Source: Actinomyces sp. ph3
GTDB lineage: Bacteria > Actinomycetota > Actinomycetes > Actinomycetales > Actinomycetaceae
Reading direction: 5' to 3'
DNA length: 64,000 nt
Assembly (NCBI RefSeq): GCF_000308055.1
Contig: NZ_CAGY01000001.1
Span: 372,001 to 436,000 of the forward strand
In this document: in pieces, positions 29,311 through 38,855 of the stretch
Numbering within the stretch: the stretch's first letter is position 1
Layout of the letters: each line of letters opens with the position of its first letter
The notes under the pieces: generated by a model
Told to the model about the DNA's origin: nothing
The model's input: the letters and a program-made list of their open reading frames with translations, nothing else
The model's database searches: none
Position numbers and translations under genes: made by a program

Positions 29311-29991
29311 ATGCACCTTGTATTAGCCTCACAATCTCCTGCCCGCCGGCGCATCCTCCAGGAAGCCGGGATAACTCCTATCGTCAAAGTTTCCCAAGTG
29401 GACGAGGATTCAATCTTGGATCGAATCCCAAGCGCCTCCCCCGCTGAGAAAGTGTGCGCCCTTGCGGAGGCTAAAGGCAGGGCCGTGGCTTCGGCAATAT
29501 GCGTGGGAAAGCTATCGCTGGACGAGGCCTCGCTCCCCGAAGGTGAGTGCGTACTAGTTGCCTGTGATTCCATGCTCGAGGCCGGTGGGGAGTTGCTGGG
29601 TAAGCCTCACGATCCCCAAGTTGCCCTTGCCCGAGTAAAGGCACTTTCCAAGGCACACACAACCTTGTGGAGTGGCCACTACCTCGCGCACATGCGCTGG
29701 GATAAGGACGGATGGAAGGTTCTGCGCGAAGACACGCGTCCATCCTCAACCGATATTCACTTTGGCTCGATCAACGATGAAGAAGCCCGCGCTTACGTAG
29801 CAAGCGGCGAGCCCTTAGAAGTCGCCGGTTCTTTCACCATCGACGGATTGGGTGGAGCCTTCATCGAAGCCATTGAAGGCGACCACCACAACGTCATTGG
29901 AATCTCACTTCCCTTAATCCGCACCATGATGGCCGATATGGGATTGCAGTGGGTCAGTCTTTGGGATCGAAAAGGCCCTGACGCTCACTAA
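29311..29991 (+). CDS. Maf-like nucleotide pyrophosphatase
   Basis: 226 residues. The Maf signature starts with LVLASQSPARRRIL, then the acidic catalytic segment VACDSMLE, the LLGKP turn, and the closing GEPLEVAGSFTIDG with FIEAIEGDHHNVIGISLP. Enzymes of this family hydrolyse non-canonical or selected nucleotides (dTTP/UTP or modified pyrimidines) and can halt septation when overproduced. The ATG at 29311 is the family start; only a weak GGGAAAA precedes it. The gene is transcribed divergently from the cyclase and faces dapC with a short gap. It is a few residues longer than the typical ~200 because of a loop around residues 60-80. Confidence 0.93.
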   Translation: MHLVLASQSPARRRILQEAGITPIVKVSQVDEDSILDRIPSASPAEKVCALAEAKGRAVASAICVGKLSLDEASLPEGECVLVACDSMLEAGGELLGKPHDPQVALARVKALSKAHTTLWSGHYLAHMRWDKDGWKVLREDTRPSSTDIHFGSINDEEARAYVASGEPLEVAGSFTIDGLGGAFIEAIEGDHHNVIGISLPLIRTMMADMGLQWVSLWDRKGPDAH

Positions 29992-30003
29992 GCCGGTCAA
30001 ACG

Positions 30004-31146
30004 TCACGCTCGGATCGGCTGGGCGATCAAGCGGCTCGCGGCCTCGGCAACGCGCTCATCGGTGGCGGTCAAGGCTACGCGCACAAAGCCCGCCCCGGCC
30101 TCGCCATAAAAATCACCGGGAGCAACGACAATCCCCCGCTGGGCGAAAGCATCAACGAGCTGCCAGGAATCAAAGTCGCCACGGGGATCCCTCACCCACA
30201 GATAAAGGCCTGCAGCCGAATCCTTGTCACGCTCAAGGCCAGTACGAGCAATGGCATCGATCAAGATTTCACGTCGGCGCGCATACACCTGACGCTGTGC
30301 CTCAACGTGTTCGGTATCCTCCAACGCAACGCGCATTGCGGCTTGCACTGGAGCAGGAACCATCATCCCCGAGTGCTTACGCACTTCAATAACAGGAGCA
30401 AGAAGCTGCGGATCCCCGTACATCAACGCCGCACGATAACCAGCCAGATTCGACTGCTTAGACAGCGAATACAGCACGATCAACGAACGAGGATCTCCAT
30501 CGCAGACTCGTTCATCGAGCAGTGAGGGCACACCCTCGCTGAGGAAAGGCTCCTCCCATGCCAAAGCCGAGTAGCACTCATCAGAAATCACGACTGCGTC
30601 ATGACTGCGAGCCCACTGGACAACCGTACGCAGCTCATCAAGCGTGAGGACGTGGCCATCGGGGTTGCCCGGCGAGTTCAGCCATACAAGTTGTGCATCG
30701 GGCCACGACGAAGGATCTGTCGGGTCAACCGGAAGTGGAGTCGCTCCCGCTAAACGCGCGCTAATGTCATAGGTCGGATACGAGGCCTGCGGGAATAAAA
30801 CCGTATCTCCGGGACGCACTCCCAGAAGGAAGGGAAGCCATGCGACAGCTTCCTTGGAGCCGATAGACGGCACAACGCCCTGCAATCCGACGTCCACCAT
30901 GTTCCGCCGCTTTCCCCACGCAAGAATTGCGTGACGAAGCTCAGGAGTGCCAATCACGGTTGGATATCCCGGCGCATCCGCGTGCTCTTGAAGCGCATCC
31001 TGAATGAGCGCGGGAGTGGGATCAATCGGAGTTCCAATCGACAGATCGCACACACCACGGGGATGCTCAGCTGCCCGTTTACGGTAGGGGGCGAGCTGAT
31101 CCCAAGGGAAAGAAGGCAGATCAAGTGGGCGCGGAAGGACGCTCAT
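30004..31146 (-). CDS. dapC: Succinyldiaminopimelate transaminase
   Basis: 380 residues, fold-type I aminotransferase. The PLP lysine is in YSLSKQSNLAGYR. The Asp and Tyr of the cofactor site lie in VISDECYSALAW, and NSPGNPDG holds the conserved Asn. The final GFVRVALT carries the substrate-carboxylate arginine. DapC works in the succinylase branch of lysine and meso-diaminopimelate synthesis. The gene follows fdxA by eight bases, the conserved fdxA-dapC order of actinobacteria, which supports this name over other aminotransferases. The ATG at 31146 has AAGGAAA upstream. Confidence 0.92.
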   Translation of the reverse strand: MSVLPRPLDLPSFPWDQLAPYRKRAAEHPRGVCDLSIGTPIDPTPALIQDALQEHADAPGYPTVIGTPELRHAILAWGKRRNMVDVGLQGVVPSIGSKEAVAWLPFLLGVRPGDTVLFPQASYPTYDISARLAGATPLPVDPTDPSSWPDAQLVWLNSPGNPDGHVLTLDELRTVVQWARSHDAVVISDECYSALAWEEPFLSEGVPSLLDERVCDGDPRSLIVLYSLSKQSNLAGYRAALMYGDPQLLAPVIEVRKHSGMMVPAPVQAAMRVALEDTEHVEAQRQVYARRREILIDAIARTGLERDKDSAAGLYLWVRDPRGDFDSWQLVDAFAQRGIVVAPGDFYGEAGAGFVRVALTATDERVAEAASRLIAQPIRA

Positions 31147-31154
31147 GTGTTTCC

Positions 31155-31487
31155 TTACTTATCCCAATCTTCGTTCTGCGGAGGAAGCTCGCTGATCCAC
31201 GGAACATCGAAGGGCTGAGGACCGGTCTTCTGAGCACCACCCGGGCTGCCCAGATCAACGAAGAAATCCGCGTTGGCCTGCAGGTAATCGGACCATTCAC
31301 TGGGGAGGTCATCCTCGTAGAAGATTGCTTCGGTCGGGCAGACCGGTTCGCACGCACCACAGTCCACACACTCATCGGGGTGGATGTACAGGGTACGCTC
31401 GCCCTCGTAAATGCAGTCGACGGGGCACTCATCAACGCAGGCCCGGTCCTTAACATCAACACAGGGCTGGGCAATGACGTAAGTCAT
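31155..31487 (-). CDS. fdxA: 7Fe ferredoxin (3Fe-4S plus 4Fe-4S)
   Basis: 110 residues. Two cluster sites can be read: the N-terminal set PCVDVKDRACVDECPVDC and the second set ECVDCGACEPVCP. The spacing matches actinobacterial seven-iron ferredoxins, followed by the typical FYEDDLP segment and an acidic C-terminus. It carries low-potential electrons in the cytosol to partners such as P450s or oxidoreductases; none are encoded nearby. The ATG at 31487 has a strong AAGGAGG seven bases upstream. It is co-transcribed with dapC. Confidence 0.96.
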   Translation of the reverse strand: MTYVIAQPCVDVKDRACVDECPVDCIYEGERTLYIHPDECVDCGACEPVCPTEAIFYEDDLPSEWSDYLQANADFFVDLGSPGGAQKTGPQPFDVPWISELPPQNEDWDK

Positions 31488-31526
31488 TAATTCCTCCTTG
31501 GACTGGGTTGGACAACCACTTCATTC

Positions 31527-31532
31527 TATTAT
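31527..31532 (+). promoter_or_regulatory. -10 box (TATTAT) before the small SH3-like gene
   Basis: TATTAT ends seven bases before the ATG at 31540, with no ribosome binding site between. It points to a leaderless mRNA divergent from fdxA. Confidence 0.5.
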
Positions 31533-31539
31533 CGCCAAC

Positions 31540-31854
31540 ATGAAGATCCACGCGAACGAGCAGCCTTCTTCCCCCGAAAATAGCGAGAAGATAGGTCCTG
31601 CAGAGCATGCCCAAGCAGAAGCTTTTACGCGACAAGAAACGCACGCAATTCCCAATCTTCCGTGGATGCAATTGGGAGTGGGCTCCCGCGTGGTCGTCCG
31701 CTATCGGCTAGACGATGGTCTACACGATGCGCTGGGAACGCTCATCGAAGCTGCCCCAACCCACGTGATCATCGAGACCCGACGCGGCCAGGTTCGCGTC
31801 GATGCGCGAACCATGGTCACCGGAAAGCGCGTCCCTCCCCCACCGCAGATCTAA
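31540..31854 (+). CDS. Small protein resembling the SH3-like N-domain of Rv0428c-type acetyltransferases
   Basis: 104 residues from the ATG at 31540; the earlier in-frame ATG (31498) would place 14 residues upstream of the -10 box. The first ~45 residues are polar and look disordered. The rest is a compact beta-type domain: GVGSRVVVRYRLDDG, ALGTLIEAAPTHVIIETRRG, VRVDARTMVTGKRVPPPP. This pattern resembles the N-terminal barrel found in front of a GNAT domain in actinobacterial proteins near fdxA-dapC. Here no acetyltransferase domain follows; the next gene (typA) is on the other strand. It may be a stand-alone binding module or a degraded form. Function is unknown. Confidence 0.75.
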   Translation: MKIHANEQPSSPENSEKIGPAEHAQAEAFTRQETHAIPNLPWMQLGVGSRVVVRYRLDDGLHDALGTLIEAAPTHVIIETRRGQVRVDARTMVTGKRVPPPPQI

Positions 31855-31899
31855 TCTGAACTTCAGTTGGCGTAGAAGGTCTATCAGGGCCGAGGGGAC

Positions 31900-33822
31900 T
31901 TAGTCCTTGTTCTGACGACGCTCGCGAGCGGCAATCTTGAAACGCTCTTGGGCGTCCAAGACGACCTTACGCACGCGAACGGCCTCGGGAGTCACTTCAA
32001 CGCACTCGTCGTTAGCCGCAAACTCTAGGGACTCTTCCAAGGTGAGTTTGCGAGAAGGTGTCAAGGACTCGTAAACATCAGCGGTCGCACTACGCGTGTT
32101 GGTCTGCTTCTTCTCGCGGCAGATATTGACATCCATATCCTCGCCGCGAGGATTCTCACCAACAACCTGACCTTCATAGACCTCCGAACCCGGCTCAACA
32201 ATGAAGGAGCCTCGCTCTTGAAGGTTCGTCATCGCGTAGGGTGTCGCCTGGCCTGCGCGGTCAGCAACAAGCGAGCCAGTCAAGCGCTGCTCAATTGCGC
32301 CCTGCCACGGTGCGTAGCCCTCGGCGATGGACGAAGCGATACCGGTGCCGCGGGTCTCGGTGAGGAAACGCGTACGGAAGCCAATCAGGCCTCGGGCGGG
32401 AACAACAAATTCCAAGCGAATCCAGCCCGAACCGTGGTTGGCCATGGTCTCCATACGTCCCTTGCGCTGAGCCATCAGCTGGGTGACCGAGCCGAGGTAT
32501 TCCTCGGGGATATCAATGGTCATGCGTTCCATGGGCTCACTGCGCACGCCGTCGATGGTCTTGGTGACAACCTGCGGCTTACCAACGGTGAGCTCGAAGC
32601 CTTCACGGCGCATCTGCTCAACAAGAATTGCCAGAGCGAGTTCGCCACGTCCCTGAACTTCCCATGCATCGGGACGCTCGGTGGGCAGGACTCGAATGGA
32701 AACGTTACCGATCAGTTCGCGATCCAAGCGATCCTTCACCTGGCGCGCAGTCACCTTTGCGCCCTTGACTCGTCCAGCCATGGGAGAAGTGTTAATACCG
32801 ATCGTCATCGAGATCGCGGGATCATCAACGGTGATCAAAGGCAATGGGCGCGGATCATCGAGGTCAACCAGAGACTCACCGATAGTGATGTCTTCGATGC
32901 CGGCTACCGCAACGATATCGCCGGGCTCAGCGGTTTCAGCAGGAAGACGCTCCAGGCCTTCGGTGCGAAGAAGCTCGGTGATACGAACAGGCTTAATCGT
33001 TCCGTCGTGGCGAGCCAGACCAACAGTTTCACCCTTACGCAGAGTGCCGTTGTGAATACGCAGCAGGGCGAGGCGGCCAAGGAAGGGCGAGGCGTCGAGG
33101 TTCGTCACGTGCGCCTGCAGGGGTGCACCTTCCTCATATTCGGGGCCGGGAATACGCTGAAGGATCGTCTCGAAGAGAGGCTCGAGATCCTCGGTGGGGA
33201 TATTGCCGTCGCCGGGGTTGGTCAGCGAGGATTTCCCTGCCTTTGCCGAGGCGTAGACAACGGGGACATCCAGCAGCGAGTCAACATCGGCATCCACGCC
33301 TTCGCTCATGAGGTCCTCAGCCAATGCGAGAAGCAGGTCCTGGGTTTCTGAAACGACCTCATCAATACGCGCATCGGGACGGTCAACCTTATTGACAACG
33401 ATCACGACGGGAAGCTGGGCCTGAAGGGCCTTGCGAAGGACGAAACGAGTCTGCGGGAGAGGTCCTTCAGAGGAATCGACAAGCAGAACGACGCCGTCAA
33501 CCATGGATAGGCCTCGTTCGACTTCGCCACCGAAGTCTGCGTGTCCGGGGGTGTCGATGACGTTAATGACCACGCCACCTTCGATCCCAAGCTTTTGAGC
33601 GGCGGGACCGCGATAGTGGACCGCAGTGTTCTTGGCGAGAATCGTAATGCCCTTTTCGCGTTCAAGATCGCCCGAATCCATCACGCGCTCGCCGGTCTTC
33701 TCAACCGTATCGCGCTCGTTGAAAGCACCCGACTGCCACAACATCGCATCAACCAAGGTGGTCTTGCCATGGTCAACGTGTGCAACAATCGCGACATTTC
33801 GTAGATCTTCGCGGATGGTCAT
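31900..33822 (-). CDS. typA: Translational GTPase TypA/BipA
   Basis: 640 residues. The G domain shows [10 protein letters not shown] (G1), [12 protein letters not shown] (G3) and NKVDRPDAR (G4). It is followed by the beta-barrel domain, the EF-G-like domain III, and the BipA-specific C-terminal domain ([16 protein letters not shown] and [11 protein letters not shown]). It binds the ribosome and helps 50S assembly or translation under stress. The ATG at 33822 has TAGGGAG upstream. Length matches the family (about 610-640), with a small insertion near 180-195. It stands alone between divergent and convergent neighbours. Confidence 0.97.
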   Translation of the reverse strand: MTIREDLRNVAIVAHVDHGKTTLVDAMLWQSGAFNERDTVEKTGERVMDSGDLEREKGITILAKNTAVHYRGPAAQKLGIEGGVVINVIDTPGHADFGGEVERGLSMVDGVVLLVDSSEGPLPQTRFVLRKALQAQLPVVIVVNKVDRPDARIDEVVSETQDLLLALAEDLMSEGVDADVDSLLDVPVVYASAKAGKSSLTNPGDGNIPTEDLEPLFETILQRIPGPEYEEGAPLQAHVTNLDASPFLGRLALLRIHNGTLRKGETVGLARHDGTIKPVRITELLRTEGLERLPAETAEPGDIVAVAGIEDITIGESLVDLDDPRPLPLITVDDPAISMTIGINTSPMAGRVKGAKVTARQVKDRLDRELIGNVSIRVLPTERPDAWEVQGRGELALAILVEQMRREGFELTVGKPQVVTKTIDGVRSEPMERMTIDIPEEYLGSVTQLMAQRKGRMETMANHGSGWIRLEFVVPARGLIGFRTRFLTETRGTGIASSIAEGYAPWQGAIEQRLTGSLVADRAGQATPYAMTNLQERGSFIVEPGSEVYEGQVVGENPRGEDMDVNICREKKQTNTRSATADVYESLTPSRKLTLEESLEFAANDECVEVTPEAVRVRKVVLDAQERFKIAARERRQNKD

Positions 33823-33922
33823 AAAGCTCCCTATACATTCTCGACGCGTATCACAGCTAGCTTATCGCCGTTTTTGAGGAATTCCCTTGTTCGGAGGGCT
33901 ATGTGTGAGGCGTTACTCGCGC

Positions 33923-33928
33923 TATCCT
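33923..33928 (+). promoter_or_regulatory. -10 box (TATCCT) before the mutarotase gene
   Basis: TATCCT ends six bases before the ATG at 33935 with no ribosome binding site, as expected for a leaderless mRNA. Confidence 0.45.
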
Positions 33929-33934
33929 TGTCCA

Positions 33935-34774
33935 ATGACAAACCGACGCGTCTATCGCGCCAGCAATGACTGCTGTGATGCGAGCTTTTCAGATTCAGGT
34001 GCCCAAGTCCTTACATGGCAACCTTCTGGCACCGAGCCTGTACTCTGGCTCTCCGAACGTTCCCTGCCCTGGGCATCGACGCCCGCACGGGGAGGGATTC
34101 CGATTTGTGCACCGTGGTTTGGTGTTGCAACAGCTTCCCTGGCTGCACCCGGATCCGAAGCACAAAACCACGGATTCCTCAGAAATGCAACGTGGGAACT
34201 GATTGAACGTAGCGATTCCCATGCAGTTCTTGAATTCGTTTACAAACCATCCACAAACGCTGAGATGGCGAAATTCCCCCATCGCTTCACCTCGAAACTT
34301 GAGATCACTTTCGGGCAGGAACTTCACCTGGTGCTTTCGATGAAGAACACCGATGACGAAGCCTTCTACGTCGATGAAGCCTTGCACTCCTATTTCAATG
34401 TTTCCGACGTACGTGAGGTTTGCATTCACGGGCTAGAGGGAGCAAAGGAACTGGATACTGTCCGCGACACACAAGGTATTCACGAAGGTCCACTGACCTT
34501 CACTAAGGGTCGTGTCGATTCGATCTTCGATACGAGCAATGGAGCAATCATTGAAGATCCGGGTTTCAAACGACGGATCATCATCGAAAAAGAACATTCT
34601 GCATCGACAATCGTCTGGAATCCTGCCGAATCCAAAGCTGCGGACATGCACCACGAGGACTGGAAACACTTCGTCTGCGTCGAAGCAGGCAACGTCCGTC
34701 GCAATGCACTACTTCTTCGCCCGGGACAATCTCACTGGATGTCCTTGACTATCAAGGTGGAAGAACTCGTATAG
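33935..34774 (+). CDS. Hexose-6-phosphate mutarotase (YeaD-like aldose 1-epimerase)
   Basis: 279 residues from the ATG at 33935; the frame extends to an ATG at 33887, but that part overlaps the -10 box and does not look like the family. Galactose-mutarotase fold: GGIPICAPWFG at the ligand entrance, the catalytic histidines in AQNHGFLRN and DEALHSYFNV, and the catalytic Glu near the end in CVEAGNV. It speeds the alpha/beta interconversion of glucose-6-phosphate or a related sugar phosphate in the cytosol. It is a single gene facing the esterase gene; no sugar pathway genes adjoin it. Confidence 0.9.
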   Translation: MTNRRVYRASNDCCDASFSDSGAQVLTWQPSGTEPVLWLSERSLPWASTPARGGIPICAPWFGVATASLAAPGSEAQNHGFLRNATWELIERSDSHAVLEFVYKPSTNAEMAKFPHRFTSKLEITFGQELHLVLSMKNTDDEAFYVDEALHSYFNVSDVREVCIHGLEGAKELDTVRDTQGIHEGPLTFTKGRVDSIFDTSNGAIIEDPGFKRRIIIEKEHSASTIVWNPAESKAADMHHEDWKHFVCVEAGNVRRNALLLRPGQSHWMSLTIKVEELV

Positions 34775-34845
34775 GCGAGATCTTCACTGATGCAAGCCGT
34801 GAGCATCCTCAGGTAGACGAAAATCTCTCTCGATTGCCGTGGTTC

Positions 34846-36108
34846 CTACAGCCCGAAACGCTGTGCGAGCCACGGCAATCCGTCTTCGAAGGCCGCGCTC
34901 CACACCTTCCAGGAGTGTCCGCCCGGATAGGTTCGCGTCTCAATGCTCATCCCCGATTTCTCCGCGGCGTGATCGACCTCGATGAGACCTTCTTTAAAGG
35001 CGGTATCAGAGTCGCCCCACGAGATAATGCCCGCGCTTTGCTCATAGCGATTGTGGCTCATCAGATGCACGGGATCATTCGCTTCATAGAGCTCTCGAGA
35101 GCCATCAAATCCATCCGAAATCGTTCGCTCTTCATTACCGAGTTGCGGATGCGCTTCGCCTGACATGTCAAGGAAGCTGCGATACAAATCGGGAGCGCGG
35201 GTCACCACTTGGAGCGCACAGGTCCCTCCCGATGAAAGACCAGCAACGGCCCACTGTCCCGGATCAGAAGAGACGGGAAGATTAGTGTGCAGCCAGCCCG
35301 GGACATCCTTTTGCACATAGGTCGCAACTTTCCCATGCGAGGTGTCGGAGCACAGAGGATTCGCTGTTTGACTGCCGTAGACATCCACAACAGCAACGAT
35401 GGGAGCACGACCATCATGCCGCGATGCAAATTGATCCATCGTCTGGGGAAGTTTGCCCAAAACAAGCCAATCTTGAGGCGTACCGGGCTGGCCAGACATC
35501 AGCACAATGACCGGGAGCTGCGCACTGGGATCTTTGAAATACGACGGTGGAAGATAAACAATGGCTTGCCGAGGGGTGAAAGAGGAATCCGAGGCGGGAA
35601 TGTTCACACGGACAAACGCCCCCTCTGCACTGCGCGCCAGAGCGGCAGCATCATCAGGGCTTTTTAGTTCATCCCAAGAAATTGTCTGTACTCCCCCACC
35701 AACGACTTCCGCCATGGTGGGATAGGCCTCGAAATGATAGTTAATCCCCAGTGCAGCTCCAATGGCCATGAGCATCCACACGCACACCCCAGCTAGAAAG
35801 CGACGAATCCAGTGACGGCGGCGAAACAGGGCAACGATAATCATCACCGCAGCAATAAGGGCTGGCGCCGCCCACAGCCATGTCACGCGTCCCAATCCCT
35901 CGGCGACCGGATGCCAAACCCTTTCGACAAGGTGATGAACAATGACAAGAACGATGGCACCGCCAAAAGCGCTCACAAAGCGCGCCTTGAGGGAAAGCGG
36001 CTTCATAACAAAAAACCACACCCAGGCAGCGGCTGCAAGGATCAAGGCTGCAGCGATCGGCAGAATCCATACGCGCAGAAGTGGAAATAGCTTGAGGAAA
36101 CTAATCAC
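34846..36108 (-). CDS. Membrane-anchored alpha/beta-hydrolase esterase
   Basis: 420 residues. Four TM helices fill the first ~125 residues. An extracytoplasmic esterase-D/mycolyltransferase-like domain follows: QAIVYLPPSYF, PVIVLMSGQPG, the nucleophile elbow GLSSGG, and a C-terminal GGHSWKVW with the catalytic His. It should cleave or transfer an acyl group on the outer membrane face. The GTG at 36108 overlaps the stop of the upstream lipid aminoacyltransferase by eight bases, so the two are a coupled pair. In other Gram-positives, such a hydrolase removes the amino acid that an MprF-type enzyme adds to lipids; I infer the same here. The frame runs upstream to 36150, but that part lies inside the other gene. 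Confidence 0.88.
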   Translation of the reverse strand: MISFLKLFPLLRVWILPIAAALILAAAAWVWFFVMKPLSLKARFVSAFGGAIVLVIVHHLVERVWHPVAEGLGRVTWLWAAPALIAAVMIIVALFRRRHWIRRFLAGVCVWMLMAIGAALGINYHFEAYPTMAEVVGGGVQTISWDELKSPDDAAALARSAEGAFVRVNIPASDSSFTPRQAIVYLPPSYFKDPSAQLPVIVLMSGQPGTPQDWLVLGKLPQTMDQFASRHDGRAPIVAVVDVYGSQTANPLCSDTSHGKVATYVQKDVPGWLHTNLPVSSDPGQWAVAGLSSGGTCALQVVTRAPDLYRSFLDMSGEAHPQLGNEERTISDGFDGSRELYEANDPVHLMSHNRYEQSAGIISWGDSDTAFKEGLIEVDHAAEKSGMSIETRTYPGGHSWKVWSAAFEDGLPWLAQRFGL

Positions 36109-38665
36109 GTGACACCAGCTTTGCCGCGACCCCCACAGCACTGACTGCACTCATGTTTGGCAAATAAGCATGAGCAATTGCCAGACCGACTGCAGGCGCA
36201 TTCGCGATATCGGGAATTGCGAGATACAGGGGGACGAAACGAACCTGGAATTTCTTCTTGTAGGCAAGCAAGGAGCGGAAACCATAAACGGGTTCCATCA
36301 CGCTCCCCATCACATCAAGAACGGGGGCAAAAGCGAAGCGTGAATCTGCCAGTTCTGCGCTCTCCTCGCACTGGCCCGATTCTGCTAGAGGTGCACCGGA
36401 CAGGGAAATGAACTGAAGTCCCTCATCTTGTGCAAGAAGAGCAGCTTGGCCAATGAGAAAGTCAATGGCCAAACGGAAACCAGAGTCATCTCGACGCATC
36501 ACATCTAGGGTCAGGCCGATCACTTTGCCACCCGAGTGGACGGGCATCCACGAGGTCACCGCATGGATACGCTCTTCTTCATCAAGAGCCAGTAGAAGGC
36601 GCGTATCCGAATCATTAATTTCGCGCAGACCGCCCAGGGTAAAGCCCATCTCAGGAAGGGCCTTTTCGTCGGCCCATGCCTGGCAGATCGCATCAACCTG
36701 TTGCTTCAGTTGAGGGGACAGACTTGGATATGACGCCCATTCGGCTCGGATTCCCTCGCGCTTTGCATGATTGAAAGCGGTGCGTACATCCTGGAATTTC
36801 TTACCCTTGAAGGCAAGATCACCCAGATCAATGATGGCTTCCTCAGCAACCTTGACGGTGGACCAGCCTAAACGATGCGCTTCTCGCGCCCACTCTTCGT
36901 GGACCGAATAGAACGCCGGGGTCAGTGCTGCATCGCTTGCAAAGCGTGCGAATTGTGAAATCACTGCTGGAATATCCTCATCCGCTGCGGCACATTGCGT
37001 CAGTGTCAGCGCCACGCCAGATTCTTGACGGTAGGACACTGCAGCGCGTTGGTCAGGACTAATCCACGTGGAGTTTCCCGGCCATGCGAGCATCCACCCC
37101 AAAGAGCCTGCGCCGTGCTGGCGAAGAAGACCAATTAACTCGTCACGAGCATCATGCTGCAGCTCAACCGGTGCAAGGAAAACCTTAAGAAGGCAAACAG
37201 CAATGACAATCCACACCAGCGTGGGAATCCAGACTGTCGAAATCGAGGCAAGGAAGGTTGTCGCATAGATCGGAGTATCAATGAGCCACTGTGCACCAGC
37301 AGGAGCGTATGAGACAACGTAGGCTTCAAAAAGACTTAGTAAATCCGCTTCGGGAACAAACTGGTCGGGAATTAAAACCCCAATGGCAAGCGCAACGAGC
37401 GTGCCAATCACAGCAGCAACAGCAATGACACATGCACTGTGTCCCCAGTAGCGTCGGGCAATGCGTACCTGGAACGCAGAGGAATTCCATGCGGTCAGCA
37501 GAAGCGTCGCCAGGGGGAAAGCAACGCTGATGAGAAGCTTACTCATGTGAATTGGCGCGATAAATAAGTCATCGCCGTCGAATCCCTGTGCTTCATTCAC
37601 CGAAAGCGCGAAAACCATGATCTGCGCGACGCCAATAATCGCGAGCACGCTCTGAAGAAGTAGCGTGCCCACCCAAGCGCCACGACGGCCTCGGAAAAGT
37701 CCAAAAGCCAAAACCAACTGAACCACGAAAGGAATCGAGGCCAAGATTAACGGCGCATAAAGCATCAAAGAATTGCCGTAAATCTCTTTGACACAGCTCA
37801 TGGGATCGCTGCTTTGCTGGCACAGCGCCCACATATACTGCTGGATGGCAAGCTCGGGAGAAAAAGCAGCGCGATCAAAAGCTAGGAAACCATGGCTGCT
37901 GAAATTCCAGATCGAGCTCACCGCTCCCAAGGTAGCGGCAGTGATCACCAAGGGGATCACTCGACGGACCGGATCTCCAATTCCCAGCATCGAACGTCCT
38001 CGGTTCGACCAGCCAATCGTGAAACCACCGATGATCCACCCGCATAGGAAAGCGATTAGACGTGCCAGTGCACCCGCAGTCGAAGAAAATGCCAAGAGAG
38101 CGCCCAAGACGACAAGGGCGCCGATTCGAGTACGCCACGCCCATAGGCGATCCATCTTTGCGCTCGCGGTTCCAAGCAAGGCAGTGAGGATCAGGCTCGC
38201 TCCTGTCAACGGACCACTGACCAGCGGGTACAGACCGCTCTGAGAGATTCCCTTTACTAGAGCGACGAAAGCCCACATCCCCGCTAAAGACATGGGAAGG
38301 GAGATGACCGCAGAAAGAAGCCAAATTCGCGAGCCGAGGAAACGTTCAAGAAGGCTGCCGATGATCGCCATCATGAGAGCGGCATTGATCATCATGCCAA
38401 TCGACGGACTCCACACAACCGTCGTCACAATGGTGAACGGCCGAATTGCACCGCCCTGCGCGGCAAGAGATTGATTCCAATGACCGTGGCTAAAGTGGGC
38501 AGCGATCCCAACAAGCATGATAATCAGCGTCAGGATGATCGAGCATGGAGCAGTCCGAAACCAGTTGAGGAGAAGCGGGACGCCTCGACTCCAGACACGC
38601 GAAAAAGCTGATGCCGGACGCGTCTGAGGAGCCTCGTCAGCCTTGGCTTCGGTTTCGACACTCAT
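36101..38665 (-). CDS. MprF-like lipid aminoacyltransferase with rhomboid-like membrane domain
   Basis: 854 residues. The first ~510 hold some 12-14 TM helices. The opening part has a rhomboid-like outline (IRPFTIVTTVV, NAALMMAIIGSLLERFLG, then GPLTGAS) but lacks a GASG-type serine site and so should be non-proteolytic. The last ~330 residues are the cytoplasmic phosphatidylglycerol lysyltransferase (DUF2156) domain: GLGWSTV-type core, YPSLSPQLKQQ, MGFTLGGL, and the ending YGFRSLLAYKKKF and VPLYLAIPD. It moves an amino acid from aminoacyl-tRNA to a membrane lipid, lowering negative charge. The ATG at 38665 has AGAAGGAG four bases upstream, better than the ATG at 38686. The esterase gene overlaps its end. 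Confidence 0.9.
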   Translation of the reverse strand: MSVETEAKADEAPQTRPASAFSRVWSRGVPLLLNWFRTAPCSIILTLIIMLVGIAAHFSHGHWNQSLAAQGGAIRPFTIVTTVVWSPSIGMMINAALMMAIIGSLLERFLGSRIWLLSAVISLPMSLAGMWAFVALVKGISQSGLYPLVSGPLTGASLILTALLGTASAKMDRLWAWRTRIGALVVLGALLAFSSTAGALARLIAFLCGWIIGGFTIGWSNRGRSMLGIGDPVRRVIPLVITAATLGAVSSIWNFSSHGFLAFDRAAFSPELAIQQYMWALCQQSSDPMSCVKEIYGNSLMLYAPLILASIPFVVQLVLAFGLFRGRRGAWVGTLLLQSVLAIIGVAQIMVFALSVNEAQGFDGDDLFIAPIHMSKLLISVAFPLATLLLTAWNSSAFQVRIARRYWGHSACVIAVAAVIGTLVALAIGVLIPDQFVPEADLLSLFEAYVVSYAPAGAQWLIDTPIYATTFLASISTVWIPTLVWIVIAVCLLKVFLAPVELQHDARDELIGLLRQHGAGSLGWMLAWPGNSTWISPDQRAAVSYRQESGVALTLTQCAAADEDIPAVISQFARFASDAALTPAFYSVHEEWAREAHRLGWSTVKVAEEAIIDLGDLAFKGKKFQDVRTAFNHAKREGIRAEWASYPSLSPQLKQQVDAICQAWADEKALPEMGFTLGGLREINDSDTRLLLALDEEERIHAVTSWMPVHSGGKVIGLTLDVMRRDDSGFRLAIDFLIGQAALLAQDEGLQFISLSGAPLAESGQCEESAELADSRFAFAPVLDVMGSVMEPVYGFRSLLAYKKKFQVRFVPLYLAIPDIANAPAVGLAIAHAYLPNMSAVSAVGVAAKLVSRD

Positions 38666-38855
38666 GAAACTCCTTCTGGCAGACAAACTTCAATTCTCTT
38701 TTTTGATCTTAGATCTTGCCGCCCTCAACTCAACTCGAAGAAGGCCATTATCAGGGTGCAATCAGGGACAATTTCAGGGGGATCACTCACATGGAGAGGC
38801 CCAACTCCGTCAATCCCACGTACACTAACTGCGGCAGAACAAGGAAAGGACGCAC

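Noticed and set aside
32218-33351. A 377-codon open frame on the plus strand opposite typA
   Set aside because: Shadow of a highly biased gene; typA motifs are complete on the other strand.
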